Shown: positions 14,786 to 22,796, counted from the first letter of the stretch. The stretch: 24,104 bases of DNA from Endozoicomonas sp031844845 (GCF_031844845.1 NZ_JAVRMB020000087.1:1-24104); one strand, 5' to 3'. A program made the numbers and translations. The notes: generated by a model not told the origin, from the sequence alone.

Positions 14786-16330
14786 ATGCAACAACTGAAT
14801 CCTTCAGAGATCAGTGACATCATCAAGAGTCGAATTGAAAAACTTGATGTGTCCAGTGAGGCCCGAAATGAGGGCACGATTGTCAGCGTAACTGACGGTA
14901 TTGTACGTATTCATGGTCTGGCGGATGCCATGTATGGGGAGATGATCAAGTTCCCCGGCAATGTTTACGGCATGGCACTGAACCTGGAGCGTGACTCCGT
15001 CGGTACAGTGGTACTGGGTGACTGTGGCGATCTGGCTGAAGGTCAGACTGTCCAGTGCACCGGTCGAATTCTTGAAGTTCCGGTGGGCATTGAACTGCTG
15101 GGGCGTGTTGTGGATGCCCTGGGTAATCCCATCGATGGCAAAGGCCCTCTGGAAACCACTCAGACCTCTCCCCTGGAAAAAGTAGCCCCTGGCGTCATTG
15201 CCCGTCAGTCTGTTGATGAGCCGGTTCAGACTGGATACAAAGCTATTGACTCCATGGTGCCGATTGGACGTGGTCAGCGTGAGTTGATCATCGGAGACCG
15301 TCAGACCGGTAAGACGGCTCTGGCCATTGATGCCATCATCAACCAGAAAGGCACTGGCGTTAAGTGTGTTTACGTTGCTATTGGTCAGAAGCAATCGACC
15401 ATTGCCAACGTGGTTCGCAAACTGGAAGAACACGGTGCCATGGATCACACCATTGTGGTGGCTGCCGGCGCGGCTGATCCAGCAGCGATGCAGTTTCTGG
15501 CACCGTTTGCCGGTTGCACCATGGGCGAATACTTCCGTGACCGCGGTGAAGATGCCCTGATCGTATACGATGACCTGACCAAGCAGGCCTGGGCTTATCG
15601 TCAAATCTCCCTGCTGCTTCGTCGTCCGCCAGGCCGTGAGGCTTACCCCGGTGATGTTTTCTATCTGCACTCTCGTCTGCTGGAACGTGCGGCACGAGTT
15701 AATGCTGATTACGTTGAGAAGTTCACCAACGGTGAAGTAAAAGGTAAGACCGGTTCTCTGACGGCGCTGCCCATCATTGAGACTCAGGCGGGTGATGTAT
15801 CAGCATTCGTACCGACCAACGTAATTTCTATTACCGATGGTCAGATCTTCCTGGAAACAGACTTGTTCAATGCGGGTATCCGTCCTGCGATGAACGCGGG
15901 TGTCTCGGTATCCCGCGTAGGTGGTGCTGCCCAGACCAAGATCATTAAAAAGCTCGGTGGTGGTATTCGTCTGGCCCTTGCCCAGTACCGTGAACTGCAG
16001 GCGTTTGCCCAGTTTGCTTCTGATCTTGACGAAGCAACCCGTAAACAGCTGGAGCATGGTCAGCGCGTTACTGAACTGATGAAGCAGAAGCAATATTCCC
16101 CCATGTCGGTAGCGGAAATGGGTCTGGTGATCTACGCCGCCGAGAAAGGATTCCTTGTGGATATTGCCCTGAACAAGGTGGGTGCCTTTGAAGCGGCTCT
16201 GATCAGCTATGCCAGCTCCGAGCACAGTGCGCTGATGGCAACCATCAATGAATCCGGTGACTACAACGGCGAGATTGAATCTGGCCTTAAGGAAGTCATT
16301 GAGAAGTTCAAGGCCACCCAGACCTGGTGA
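14786..16330 (+). CDS. atpA: ATP synthase F1 subunit alpha
   Basis: 514 residues against 513 in E. coli. The noncatalytic nucleotide-binding subunit: three alternate with beta in the F1 head. Walker A GDRQTGKT lies at 170-177; Walker B follows in 'DALIVYDDLTKQA', and 'LLRRPPGREAYPGDVF' plus 'GVSVSRVGGAAQTK' (the arginine that reaches into the beta active site) are intact. The N-terminal part 'PSEISDIIKSRIEKL' binds delta. An unusual 106-base repeat-rich gap follows before atpG. Confidence 0.98.
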   Translation: MQQLNPSEISDIIKSRIEKLDVSSEARNEGTIVSVTDGIVRIHGLADAMYGEMIKFPGNVYGMALNLERDSVGTVVLGDCGDLAEGQTVQCTGRILEVPVGIELLGRVVDALGNPIDGKGPLETTQTSPLEKVAPGVIARQSVDEPVQTGYKAIDSMVPIGRGQRELIIGDRQTGKTALAIDAIINQKGTGVKCVYVAIGQKQSTIANVVRKLEEHGAMDHTIVVAAGAADPAAMQFLAPFAGCTMGEYFRDRGEDALIVYDDLTKQAWAYRQISLLLRRPPGREAYPGDVFYLHSRLLERAARVNADYVEKFTNGEVKGKTGSLTALPIIETQAGDVSAFVPTNVISITDGQIFLETDLFNAGIRPAMNAGVSVSRVGGAAQTKIIKKLGGGIRLALAQYRELQAFAQFASDLDEATRKQLEHGQRVTELMKQKQYSPMSVAEMGLVIYAAEKGFLVDIALNKVGAFEAALISYASSEHSALMATINESGDYNGEIESGLKEVIEKFKATQTW

Positions 16331-16331
16331 T

Positions 16332-16424
16332 CAGTTGTCAGTGGGCAGTTGTCAGTGGACAGTGAAAAGCCTGTCCGGAACTAACTGCCTGCTGTCCAAC
16401 AACTGGCAACTGATAACTGACAAC
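16332..16424 (+). repeat. Tandem and inverted repeats forming a long hairpin, atpA-atpG gap
   Basis: The 14-base unit CAGTTGTCAGTGG(G/A) occurs at 16332-16345 and 16346-16359, with a partial third. A diverged inverted copy lies at 16392-16424 (e.g. ACTGACAAC at 16416-16424, the complement of GTTGTCAGT). The two arms can pair over about 29 bases with few mismatches and a 4-base bulge, so the mRNA between atpA and atpG should form a long stem. The unit looks like short tandem repeats of the kind seen between genes in some other bacterial genomes; no function can be read. Confidence 0.75.
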
Positions 16425-16436
16425 GGGTAACTGAAT

Positions 16437-17300
16437 ATGGCTGGCGCAAAAGAGATACGGACGCAAATATCGTCCATTAAAAGTACACAGAAAATTACCA
16501 GCGCCATGGAAATGGTGGCGGCGAGTAAAATGCGCAAGGCTCAGGAGCGGATGCAGACCAGCCGCCCCTACGCTCAACGTATTCGTCAGGTGGTAGGTCA
16601 TATCGCCAACGCCAACGCTGAGTATCAGCACAGCTTTATGATTGAGCGTGACGTTAAGCGTGTTGGCTTCATCATTGTTTCCACTGACCGGGGCCTCTGT
16701 GGTGGTTTGAACATTAACCTGTTCAAGAAAACCGTAGAGAACATGAAAGCCTGGAGTGATAAGGACGTTGGAATAGACCTCTGTCTGATTGGCGGTAAGG
16801 CGGTTTCCTTTTTCCGTAGCATGGGTGCTGAAAACACCGTTGCGGCCCTGACTCATATTGGTGACTCACCCAATATTGCTGACCTGATCGGTGGTGTCAA
16901 GGTGATGCTGGACAGCTATGAGGAAGGCCGAATCGATCGGTTGTACGTGGTGAATAACCGGTTTGTGAACACCATGACTCAGATGCCGGAAGTGCAACAG
17001 TTATTGCCACTGGTACCCGATGATGATGCCTCTCTGAAGAGACCATGGGACTACCTGTATGAACCCGATGCCAAACTGTTGCTGGATGGCCTGCTGGTAC
17101 GTTATATCGAGTCTCAGGTTTTCCAGGCGGTGGTTGAAAATAATGCCTGTGAACAGGCGGCTCGAATGGTAGCCATGAAGAGTGCTACAGATAACGCCGG
17201 GGATCTGATCGACGATCTGCAACAGGTGTATAACAAGGCTCGTCAGGCAGCGATCACACAGGAACTGTCTGAAATTGTCAGCGGCGCAGCGGCCGTTTAG
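16437..17300 (+). CDS. atpG: ATP synthase F1 subunit gamma
   Basis: 287 residues, as in E. coli. The N terminus 'AGAKEIRTQISSIKSTQKIT' and 'AMEMVAASKMRKAQERM' form one half of the central coiled-coil shaft, and the C-terminal 'ARMVAMKSATDNAGDLI' with 'QAAITQELSEIVSGAAAV' forms the other half. 'STDRGLCGGLN' is the conserved core motif. Gamma turns inside the alpha/beta ring and transmits rotation from the c-ring. ATG is chosen from the N-terminal match; the ribosome site (GGGTAACTGAAT) is weak and lies at the foot of the repeat hairpin. Confidence 0.98.
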   Translation: MAGAKEIRTQISSIKSTQKITSAMEMVAASKMRKAQERMQTSRPYAQRIRQVVGHIANANAEYQHSFMIERDVKRVGFIIVSTDRGLCGGLNINLFKKTVENMKAWSDKDVGIDLCLIGGKAVSFFRSMGAENTVAALTHIGDSPNIADLIGGVKVMLDSYEEGRIDRLYVVNNRFVNTMTQMPEVQQLLPLVPDDDASLKRPWDYLYEPDAKLLLDGLLVRYIESQVFQAVVENNACEQAARMVAMKSATDNAGDLIDDLQQVYNKARQAAITQELSEIVSGAAAV

Positions 17301-17355
17301 AGCGCCGCAGCCAGTAGAGCGCTGCAGCCATTAGAGCGCCGCAGCCATTAGAGAG
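17298..17355 (+). repeat. Three 17-bp tandem repeats in the atpG-atpD gap
   Basis: Units TAGAGCGCCGCAGCCAG (17298-17314), TAGAGCGCTGCAGCCAT (17315-17331) and TAGAGCGCCGCAGCCAT (17332-17348), then a partial TAGAGAG. The first unit begins with the atpG stop codon itself. CGCCGC (17338-17343) can pair with GCGGCG (17357-17362). A second small periodicity, GATTGCT at 17371 and 17381, follows. The array is too short and has no spacers, so it is not a CRISPR. Confidence 0.85.
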
Positions 17356-17411
17356 TGCGGCGGTATAAAAGATTGCTGCAGATTGCTAAAGATTAAGGGT
17401 GAGGAAAGACT

Positions 17412-18788
17412 ATGAGTAGCGGTCGTATCGTACAAATTATCGGCGCCGTCATCGACGTCGAATTTCCCAGGGACAGCGTTCCCAAAGTGTATGACGCATT
17501 AAACGTCGATAGTAAAGGGCTGGTGCTGGAAGTTCAGCAGCAATTGGGCGATGGTGTCGTTCGTACCATTGCCATGGGCTCTACTGAAGGTATCTCCCGT
17601 GGATTGGATGTCGTTAATACCGGCGCGCCTATCCAGGTGCCAGTGGGTACAAAAACCCTTGGCCGTATCATGGACGTTCTGGGTAACCCGATTGATGAGA
17701 AAGGGCCCATAGGTGAAGAGGAGCGTGCCTCCATTCACCGTAAGGCCCCTGGTTATGCGGATCAGTCGTCCAGTAATGAACTGCTGGAAACCGGTATTAA
17801 GGTCATCGACCTGGTTTGCCCATTTGCCAAAGGTGGTAAGGTTGGCCTGTTCGGTGGTGCCGGTGTTGGTAAAACCGTCAACATGATGGAGCTGATCCGT
17901 AACATCGCCATCGAGCACTCTGGTTACTCGGTATTTGCCGGTGTGGGTGAGCGTACCCGTGAAGGTAATGACTTCTACCACGAGATGACCGATTCCAACG
18001 TAATCGACAAAGTATCTCTGGTTTACGGCCAGATGAACGAGCCACCGGGAAACCGTCTGCGAGTCGCTCTGACGGGTTTGACCATGGCGGAAAAGTTCCG
18101 TGATGAAGGCCGCGATGTACTGCTGTTTATCGACAACATTTATCGTTACACCCTGGCAGGAACTGAAGTATCAGCACTTCTGGGTCGTATGCCATCGGCG
18201 GTAGGTTATCAGCCAACGCTGGCGGAAGAGATGGGCGTTCTGCAGGAACGTATTACCTCGACCAAGGCGGGCTCCATTACCTCAATCCAGGCGGTATACG
18301 TACCTGCGGATGACTTGACGGATCCTTCTCCGGCAACCACCTTCTCGCACCTGGATGCCACCGTAGTACTGAGTCGTGATATCGCTTCCAAGGGTATCTA
18401 CCCGGCGATTGATCCACTGGACTCCACTTCCCGTCAGCTGGATCCTCTGGTGATTGGTCAGGAGCACTATGACGTGGCTCGTGGCGTTCAGACAGTACTG
18501 CAGCGCTATAAAGAGCTGAAAGACATCATTGCCATTCTGGGTATGGATGAACTGTCTGAAGAAGATAAGCAGAGCGTATCCCGTGCCCGTAAGATTGAGC
18601 GATTCCTGTCTCAGCCATTCTTCGTAGCAGAAGTCTTTACGGGTTCTCCCGGTAAGTATGTTTCGTTGAAAGAAACGATCCGTGCATTCAAAGGGATCCT
18701 GGAAGGCGAGTATGACTCCATGCCAGAACAGGCCTTCTATATGGTTGGCACCATTGACGAAGCGGTTGAAAAAGCCAAGTCTATGTAA
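17412..18788 (+). CDS. atpD: ATP synthase F1 subunit beta
   Basis: 458 residues (E. coli 460). The catalytic subunit that makes ATP from ADP and phosphate. Walker A GGAGVGKT at 148-155, the catalytic glutamate in 'GVGERTREGNDFY' (Glu180), Walker B in 'DVLLFIDNIYRYTLAG', and the DELSEED-type lever 'GMDELSEEDKQS' that pushes on gamma are all present. The SD GAGGAAAG is about 6 bases before ATG. It follows a 111-base gap filled by the 17-bp repeats and precedes a 122-base gap with another long hairpin. Confidence 0.98.
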   Translation: MSSGRIVQIIGAVIDVEFPRDSVPKVYDALNVDSKGLVLEVQQQLGDGVVRTIAMGSTEGISRGLDVVNTGAPIQVPVGTKTLGRIMDVLGNPIDEKGPIGEEERASIHRKAPGYADQSSSNELLETGIKVIDLVCPFAKGGKVGLFGGAGVGKTVNMMELIRNIAIEHSGYSVFAGVGERTREGNDFYHEMTDSNVIDKVSLVYGQMNEPPGNRLRVALTGLTMAEKFRDEGRDVLLFIDNIYRYTLAGTEVSALLGRMPSAVGYQPTLAEEMGVLQERITSTKAGSITSIQAVYVPADDLTDPSPATTFSHLDATVVLSRDIASKGIYPAIDPLDSTSRQLDPLVIGQEHYDVARGVQTVLQRYKELKDIIAILGMDELSEEDKQSVSRARKIERFLSQPFFVAEVFTGSPGKYVSLKETIRAFKGILEGEYDSMPEQAFYMVGTIDEAVEKAKSM

Positions 18789-18795
18789 GTAAGGC

Positions 18796-18889
18796 CGCTG
18801 CCCGCCACCCGCCGCCCGCTCCCCGAAAAAGCCAGAGCCGCTTGTGCTTTTGCGGGCAGCGGGAAGCGGGCAGCGGGAAGCGGGCAACG
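18796..18889 (+). repeat. GC-rich repeat hairpin in the atpD-atpC gap
   Basis: The left arm (18796-18825) is a run of CCCGC-type units and the right arm (18860-18889) a run of GCGGGCAGCGGGAA units. They are imperfect inverted copies, pairing over 30 bases with about five mismatches. The loop holds AAAAGC and GCTTTT, which can extend the stem inward. It lies just before the strong atpC ribosome-binding site. It is the third atp gap in a row with such structure, but built from a different unit. Confidence 0.8.
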
Positions 18890-18910
18890 TTCCTAAGGAG
18901 GTAGCCCATC

Positions 18911-19336
18911 ATGGCTTTAACCGTAGATTGCGACATCGTTAGTGCTGAGCAGGAGATCTTCAAAGGTCAGGTAGAGATGCTGATCGCTACCGGCTCTCTG
19001 GGCGATCTGGGTATTACTCCCGGTCACACGCCGCTGCTGACAGAGCTGAGACCCGGCCCGATCCGTCTGGTCACCGAAGGTGGCGAAGAAGAAGTCTTCT
19101 ACGTTTCCGGTGGTTTCCTGGAAGTGCAGCCAAACCAGATCAAGATCCTGGCGGATACGGCGCTGAGAGCTGATGATATGAATGAGGCTGCGGCTGAAGA
19201 AGCCAAGCGTCAGGCAGAAAAAGCCCTTGAAAACCAGAATGGTGAATTTGACTACTCAAGAGCTGCAACCCAGCTGGCCGAAGCCGCTGCCCAGCTCAGA
19301 ACACTTCAGGCTATTCGCAAGAAGATGGGCAAGTAA
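18911..19336 (+). CDS. atpC: ATP synthase F1 subunit epsilon
   Basis: 141 residues (E. coli 139). The N-terminal beta sandwich (about 1-85; 'DCDIVSAEQEIFKG', 'LGDLGITPGHTPLLTEL', 'VSGGFLEVQPNQIKILAD') contacts the c-ring and gamma, and the C-terminal helical hairpin (about 90-138; 'EEAKRQAEKALEN', 'RAATQLAEAAAQLRTLQAI') can extend to inhibit ATP hydrolysis. A near-perfect Shine-Dalgarno TAAGGAGGT (18894-18902) lies eight bases before ATG. Last gene of the operon. The final 71 bases recur in diverged form at 20116-20186. The glmU/glmS genes that follow atpC in many gammaproteobacteria are absent here. Confidence 0.97.
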   Translation: MALTVDCDIVSAEQEIFKGQVEMLIATGSLGDLGITPGHTPLLTELRPGPIRLVTEGGEEEVFYVSGGFLEVQPNQIKILADTALRADDMNEAAAEEAKRQAEKALENQNGEFDYSRAATQLAEAAAQLRTLQAIRKKMGK

Positions 19337-19388
19337 GTCAGAACCACTATTCATAAAAAGCGGTTTTTATAAATGCAGCAAAAAAACA

Positions 19389-19410
19389 GAACCCTGCCTT
19401 GGCAGGGTTC
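19389..19410. terminator. Terminator of the atp operon
   Basis: Palindrome GAACCCTGCC (19389-19398) with GGCAGGGTTC (19401-19410), preceded by an A-run and followed by TTCG. The A-run upstream gives a T-run on the minus strand, so it can also stop the convergent gene ending at 19453. The core AACCCTGC is shared with the terminator at 20210-20233. Confidence 0.8.
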
Positions 19411-19452
19411 TTCGTTATGGCCAAGAGACTCCAGGTAAGAAACCGGAAGTAA

Positions 19453-19779
19453 TTATTGCAACGTTTCATCCGTTTGATCCTTACTCTTAAGGGCTGCAAT
19501 CTGCTGTTGCATGTTTTCAATCAGCATGGTCTTGAACTGGGAGGCCATCCAGTTCTCCAGCTCATCCCGATCTTTAAGTAGATCCTGACTGCCCACAGCC
19601 GATTCGTGAGAGCTGTATCGGGCAGCGGCATAGCGGAATGCCGTACCAATTTTCCAGAACTCCTTCTTGTCTTTCTGGCTCATATTATTGGCCAGGGCTA
19701 TAAATTTATTGGCAAGATCAAAAATATCTTTTTGATTCTGTTTGTCTTCTTCTTCTTCTGGCGTTGTTTTAGTTACCAT
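19453..19779 (-). CDS. DUF3144-like protein
   Basis: 108 residues, soluble. After an acidic, low-complexity start (TKTTPEEEEDKQNQ) come 'IFDLANKFIALANNM', 'GTAFRYAAARYSSHE' and 'WMASQFKTMLIENMQQQI', which match the spacing and character of DUF3144 ('FIDLAN', 'YAAARFNAF', 'FKKMFIENI'). Function of the family is unknown. ATG at 19779 has GGAATCC upstream. It lies on the minus strand in the segment between the intact atpC and the second atpC 3' end, so it may have arrived with that segment. Family call is from recalled pattern only. Confidence 0.65.
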   Translation of the reverse strand: MVTKTTPEEEEDKQNQKDIFDLANKFIALANNMSQKDKKEFWKIGTAFRYAAARYSSHESAVGSQDLLKDRDELENWMASQFKTMLIENMQQQIAALKSKDQTDETLQ

Positions 19780-19917
19780 AGGATTCCATTATTTTCGATA
19801 TAAAAAGATAAGTCTGCTGAGTTAGACAACAAAGATTAAGATAGTTCATTTCTAGCAGGAAAAACCATGGCAGAGATAGATATATAAAATAGGCTGTCAT
19901 ACACATCAGCTATCAGT

Positions 19918-20105
19918 CAGTTGAAAAAAATTGCAACGAACGCAATAAGTCTTGCTAGACTTGGCCTGTGCAGGTCTTTTGGTCGCAATAACACAGTCGT
20001 TTTCCTGTTTTCAGGTGATATATTGTGTTTGGGGCTTGCATAAAGGCAGCTGGAGCCTTGGATCATAACAATGAATGTTGCGCTCGTTGCGGTTTTAATC
20101 AAGAG
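19918..20105 (+). repeat. 188-bp MITE-like repeat, copy 1
   Basis: Matches the reverse complement of 22931-23118 over its whole 188 bases, with 18 differences by hand alignment (about 90% identity, no gaps). Near each end lies the motif GCAACGA(A/G)CGCAAC in opposite orientation (here at 19932-19945, ending T instead of C, and as GTTGCGCTCGTTGC at 20077-20090), giving imperfect terminal inverted repeats. It has no believable gene; the 61-codon frame inside has mostly amino-acid-changing differences between copies. It looks like a small non-autonomous mobile element. It lies 10 bases before the duplicated atpC end. Confidence 0.8.
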
Positions 20106-20115
20106 GTGCTTTCTC

Positions 20116-20186
20116 CAACCCAGCTGGCCGAGGCTGCTACCCAGCTCAGAACGCTTCAGGCTATTCGTAAGAAACCGGGTAAATAA
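20116..20186 (+). pseudogene. Second copy of the atpC 3' end (fragment)
   Basis: 71 bases align without gaps to 19266-19336, the last 23 codons of atpC plus stop, with 10 differences. Seven of the ten are silent in the atpC frame; the product would read TQLAEAATQLRTLQAIRKK then PGK and stop, against AAAQ and MGK in the intact gene. The bias to silent changes means that both copies diverged while still part of working atpC genes, not as a dead duplicate. It is followed by its own terminator sharing the AACCCTGC core. There is no start and no 5' part. Possible origins: an integrative element that used the atpC 3' end as its site, or recombination with foreign DNA. Confidence 0.85.
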
Positions 20187-20209
20187 CCCCTTTATCTGCC
20201 CTGACTAAC

Positions 20210-20233
20210 AACCCTGCAATTGCAGGGTTTTTT
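20210..20233. terminator. Rho-independent terminator after the atpC fragment
   Basis: Perfect palindrome AACCCTGCAA/TTGCAGGGTT (20210-20229) running into six T residues (20228-20233). It resembles the atpC terminator at 19389-19410 and was probably the original terminator of the fragment's parent gene. It may also serve the gene ending at 20256 on the other strand. Confidence 0.88.
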
Positions 20234-20255
20234 ATGCTGTTTATCCTGTTGATCG

Positions 20256-21425
20256 TTATGGGTGGTTTGTCCTTAGAATCAGAAGCTGAAGGTTCAGCTC
20301 CCAAAACAGACAATTTTGAATAACACCGGACTCCGGAATTGCTCGAATGTCGTAACCGGGCAGACTGAGTACAGCATCACCAAACGTCCACCGCTGATCA
20401 ATAACCACTCTGTTATCATTTAAAGCAATCCTGTTGCTTTCCATTCCACCTTGAAGCCAGATACTTGGAGCACCTGCCTGGTTAATGAAGAAGATAGGAA
20501 TATGAGGGTAAGTGTAATAACCAAGATGAGTGTAAATGTTGGGCTGGCTTAAAATATTGTTTACACTTTCAGCGGTCAGATTTTCATCAAGATAATGGAA
20601 GAGATCTGGATTTCCGACAGAATTAAATTGATTCTGGATGAGATGTGAATCAGCTTTAAACCAAAGTACTCCGTTCTGATCAAGTGCCTGCTGATGCATG
20701 GCACGGGCCTTTTTCATTAAAGACGACTGAGTAAAGATAATATGATCCAGAGTATTGCTCAGCTGATTCAGGTACAGCTTGCAATAGGTACCGGAAGGTA
20801 AGGGTTCTACGTCAAATGTATCTTTGTTGTGGAACAGGCCATCATTTTGATAGAGAGCCGCTCGTTCAGCGCCTCCCTGTTGAAAAGTACTGGCATTGAT
20901 AACCGGCATATACCCGCGGGAGACACAGGCATTAAGCCACTCGGCAATAAAGCACCAGGCAATAGTGATGTTGACGGTTGTATCTACTGGACAGAAGCGA
21001 TCATCAAATAGACCGCAGGGTACTTTTTCCAGGGCGTTATCAAGAAACAGAGAAGGATTGATCGATTGGTAAACAGTACTGTTTTTTGAGGCAATAAGAA
21101 TCAGGCTGGCTCCAGAGTCCAGAATTTTTCTACAGGTCTTAACTTGCAGATCAACATCAAGCCCATGATCTGCAGCAATCACAAGGTCTTCTTCAGAGAG
21201 ATTGAAGGGGGGCTTCAGTACTTTGATCCCGGCCAATCCGCCAGAGCGGTTGGTGAGCTCACTGGCAAATCCGGTTGAGGCCAGATCAATAACCCACAAC
21301 CTTTTCAAAGCACCGTCAATATACCGGTCTGCCAGAGTCGAAGCTTGCTTAACCAGAGGGCTATTCGGTTCAGAAAGCTTGAGATGTTGACTAACGTGTT
21401 GCTGGATTTCTCGCAGGTAATTCAT
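20256..21425 (-). CDS. SIS-domain sugar-isomerase-like protein, with unassigned C-terminal half
   Basis: 389 residues. Residues 1 to ~215 follow the SIS (sugar isomerase) pattern of the family that starts with a helix of 'YLREIQ' type and then has 'FASELTNRSGGLAGIKVL' (usually a sensor of phosphosugar), 'DLVIAADHGLDVDLQV', 'GASLILIASKNS' and 'PVDTTVNITIAWCFIAEWL', ending in a block resembling the 'PVFxSxNxxGG' segment (here 'MPVINASTFQQGGAERAA'). The usual Ser-rich phosphosugar loop is altered (ADHG in place of SxSG), so catalysis is doubtful. The C-terminal ~170 residues ('FTQSSLMKKARAMHQQAL', 'HLGYYTYPHIPIFFINQ') were not recognised. Divergent from the flavoprotein gene, 132 bases apart. 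ATG at 21425 is the first in frame. Confidence 0.55.
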   Translation of the reverse strand: MNYLREIQQHVSQHLKLSEPNSPLVKQASTLADRYIDGALKRLWVIDLASTGFASELTNRSGGLAGIKVLKPPFNLSEEDLVIAADHGLDVDLQVKTCRKILDSGASLILIASKNSTVYQSINPSLFLDNALEKVPCGLFDDRFCPVDTTVNITIAWCFIAEWLNACVSRGYMPVINASTFQQGGAERAALYQNDGLFHNKDTFDVEPLPSGTYCKLYLNQLSNTLDHIIFTQSSLMKKARAMHQQALDQNGVLWFKADSHLIQNQFNSVGNPDLFHYLDENLTAESVNNILSQPNIYTHLGYYTYPHIPIFFINQAGAPSIWLQGGMESNRIALNDNRVVIDQRWTFGDAVLSLPGYDIRAIPESGVIQNCLFWELNLQLLILRTNHP

Positions 21426-21557
21426 GGCAGGCCCGACAGATGGGTGTTGTTATTAGAGATTCTTATCATCTTAGCTGACTTGACTCTTGAGTACTCCCTG
21501 CCAGTTTCGTTATATTGCCCCGAAAATCACCTTCATACTTTCTGTGGACGCCAGGCT

Positions 21558-22796
21558 ATGCCTTTGAATCAATCATTATTGCCAACCATGCAATACGATG
21601 CCGTTATTATCGGGGCAGGGGCTTCCGGGTTGCTGTGTGCGCTGACTGCTGGTGATCGAGGGCGTAAGGTGCTGGTGATCGACCATGCCAACAAAATTGG
21701 TAAAAAGATACTTATCTCCGGTGGTGGTCGCTGCAATTACACCAATATGTATGCAGAGCCTGCCAACTACCTTTCCGGAAACCCTCACTTCTGTAAATCG
21801 GCGCTGTCCCGCTATACCCAGTGGGACTTTCAGGCATTGGTGGACAAACACCATATTCCCTGGCATGAGAAAACACTTGGACAGCTTTTCTGTAATCACC
21901 AGTCCAGTGACATCGTGGAAATGCTGGTGGCTGAATGCCAAAAGTCTGGAGTTGCTATCCGGTTGAAGGCTTCGCTGAAACATGTAAAGCGTGTGGCATC
22001 AGAAGGGGCTGAAGCGTTTTTGCTGGACACTACACTGGGCAAGATTCACTGCACTTCGCTGGTGGTGGCGACGGGCGGATTATCATTTCCAACCATGGGA
22101 GCATCGGGGCTTGGCTATGAACTGGCGGAACAGTTCGGGCATCACCTGATAGAAAGGCTGCCTGGCCTGGTTCCATTCACTATGGATAAACAATGGCTGG
22201 CACACTTTATTGAGTTATCCGGCGTCAGTGCTGATGTTATCGTCAGCTGCAACGGGCAAAGCTTCCGTGAAAATATACTCTTTACCCACAGAGGATTGAG
22301 TGGGCCAGCCGTACTCCAGATCTCTTCTTACTGGAGGCCAGGCAATAAAGTCTCCATAAACTGGCTGCCGGGTATTTCCATTGAAGACTGGCTGAATGAT
22401 CTCAGAGAGTCGAAGCCAAAAGCCGAATTTCGATCAGTCTTGTCAGACCAGCTAACCCGTCGTCTGGCTACTGCACTTTGTACTTATGGTGAGCTGCAGA
22501 AAATAACAGACAATGGTAGTAAACCCGTTAATCAGTTTTCACCAAATGAGCTGCAACAACTGGCAGAAAATCTGGAGGCCTGGGAGTTTATGCCTGCAGG
22601 CACCGAAGGCTACAAAAAAGCAGAAGTCACACTGGGTGGTGTAGCTACCGATAATATTTCTTCCAAAACCTTTGAGAGCCAGAATCAGTCAGGACTCTAC
22701 TTTATCGGTGAAGTTCTGGACGTTACCGGACATCTTGGAGGGTTTAATTTCCAGTGGGCCTGGGCATCGGGTTACTGTGCGGGTTTGTATGTTTGA
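21558..22796 (+). CDS. HI0933/YhiN-family FAD-dependent oxidoreductase
   Basis: 412 residues from the ATG at 21558; a second ATG at 21588 (402 residues, MQYDAVIIG...) fits E. coli YhiN (about 400) better at the N terminus but has no better ribosome site. The frame is open further upstream to 21345, but that part overlaps the divergent gene and is rejected. The FAD-binding beta-alpha-beta GAGASGL is in the first 20 residues, followed by 'GKKILISGGGRCNYTN', 'LSRYTQWDFQALVDKH', 'TLGQLFC', 'VVATGGLSFPTMGASG', 'LFTHRGLSGPAVLQISSYW' and 'GLYFIGEVLDVTGHLGGFNF', all strongly matching YhiN. The family is a flavoprotein of the HI0933 type; its substrate is unknown. Confidence 0.9.
   Translation: MPLNQSLLPTMQYDAVIIGAGASGLLCALTAGDRGRKVLVIDHANKIGKKILISGGGRCNYTNMYAEPANYLSGNPHFCKSALSRYTQWDFQALVDKHHIPWHEKTLGQLFCNHQSSDIVEMLVAECQKSGVAIRLKASLKHVKRVASEGAEAFLLDTTLGKIHCTSLVVATGGLSFPTMGASGLGYELAEQFGHHLIERLPGLVPFTMDKQWLAHFIELSGVSADVIVSCNGQSFRENILFTHRGLSGPAVLQISSYWRPGNKVSINWLPGISIEDWLNDLRESKPKAEFRSVLSDQLTRRLATALCTYGELQKITDNGSKPVNQFSPNELQQLAENLEAWEFMPAGTEGYKKAEVTLGGVATDNISSKTFESQNQSGLYFIGEVLDVTGHLGGFNFQWAWASGYCAGLYV

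Noticed and set aside
14804..15670. 288-codon antisense frame inside atpA, and similar antisense frames in atpB, atpD and atpF
   Set aside because: They are by-products of codon bias in highly conserved sense genes; no independent ribosome site or domain.
17298..17355. CRISPR array
   Set aside because: Units are contiguous 17-mers without spacers and no cas genes are present.
19917..20102. 61-codon frames inside the two 188-bp repeats as a small protein family
   Set aside because: Most differences between the copies change amino acids, there is no ribosome site, and the terminal motifs cover the frame ends; non-autonomous repeat is a better reading.
21345..21557. 71-residue N-terminal extension of the YhiN-like protein
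   Set aside because: It overlaps the coding start of the divergent SIS-like gene and precedes the FAD motif by far more than in relatives.
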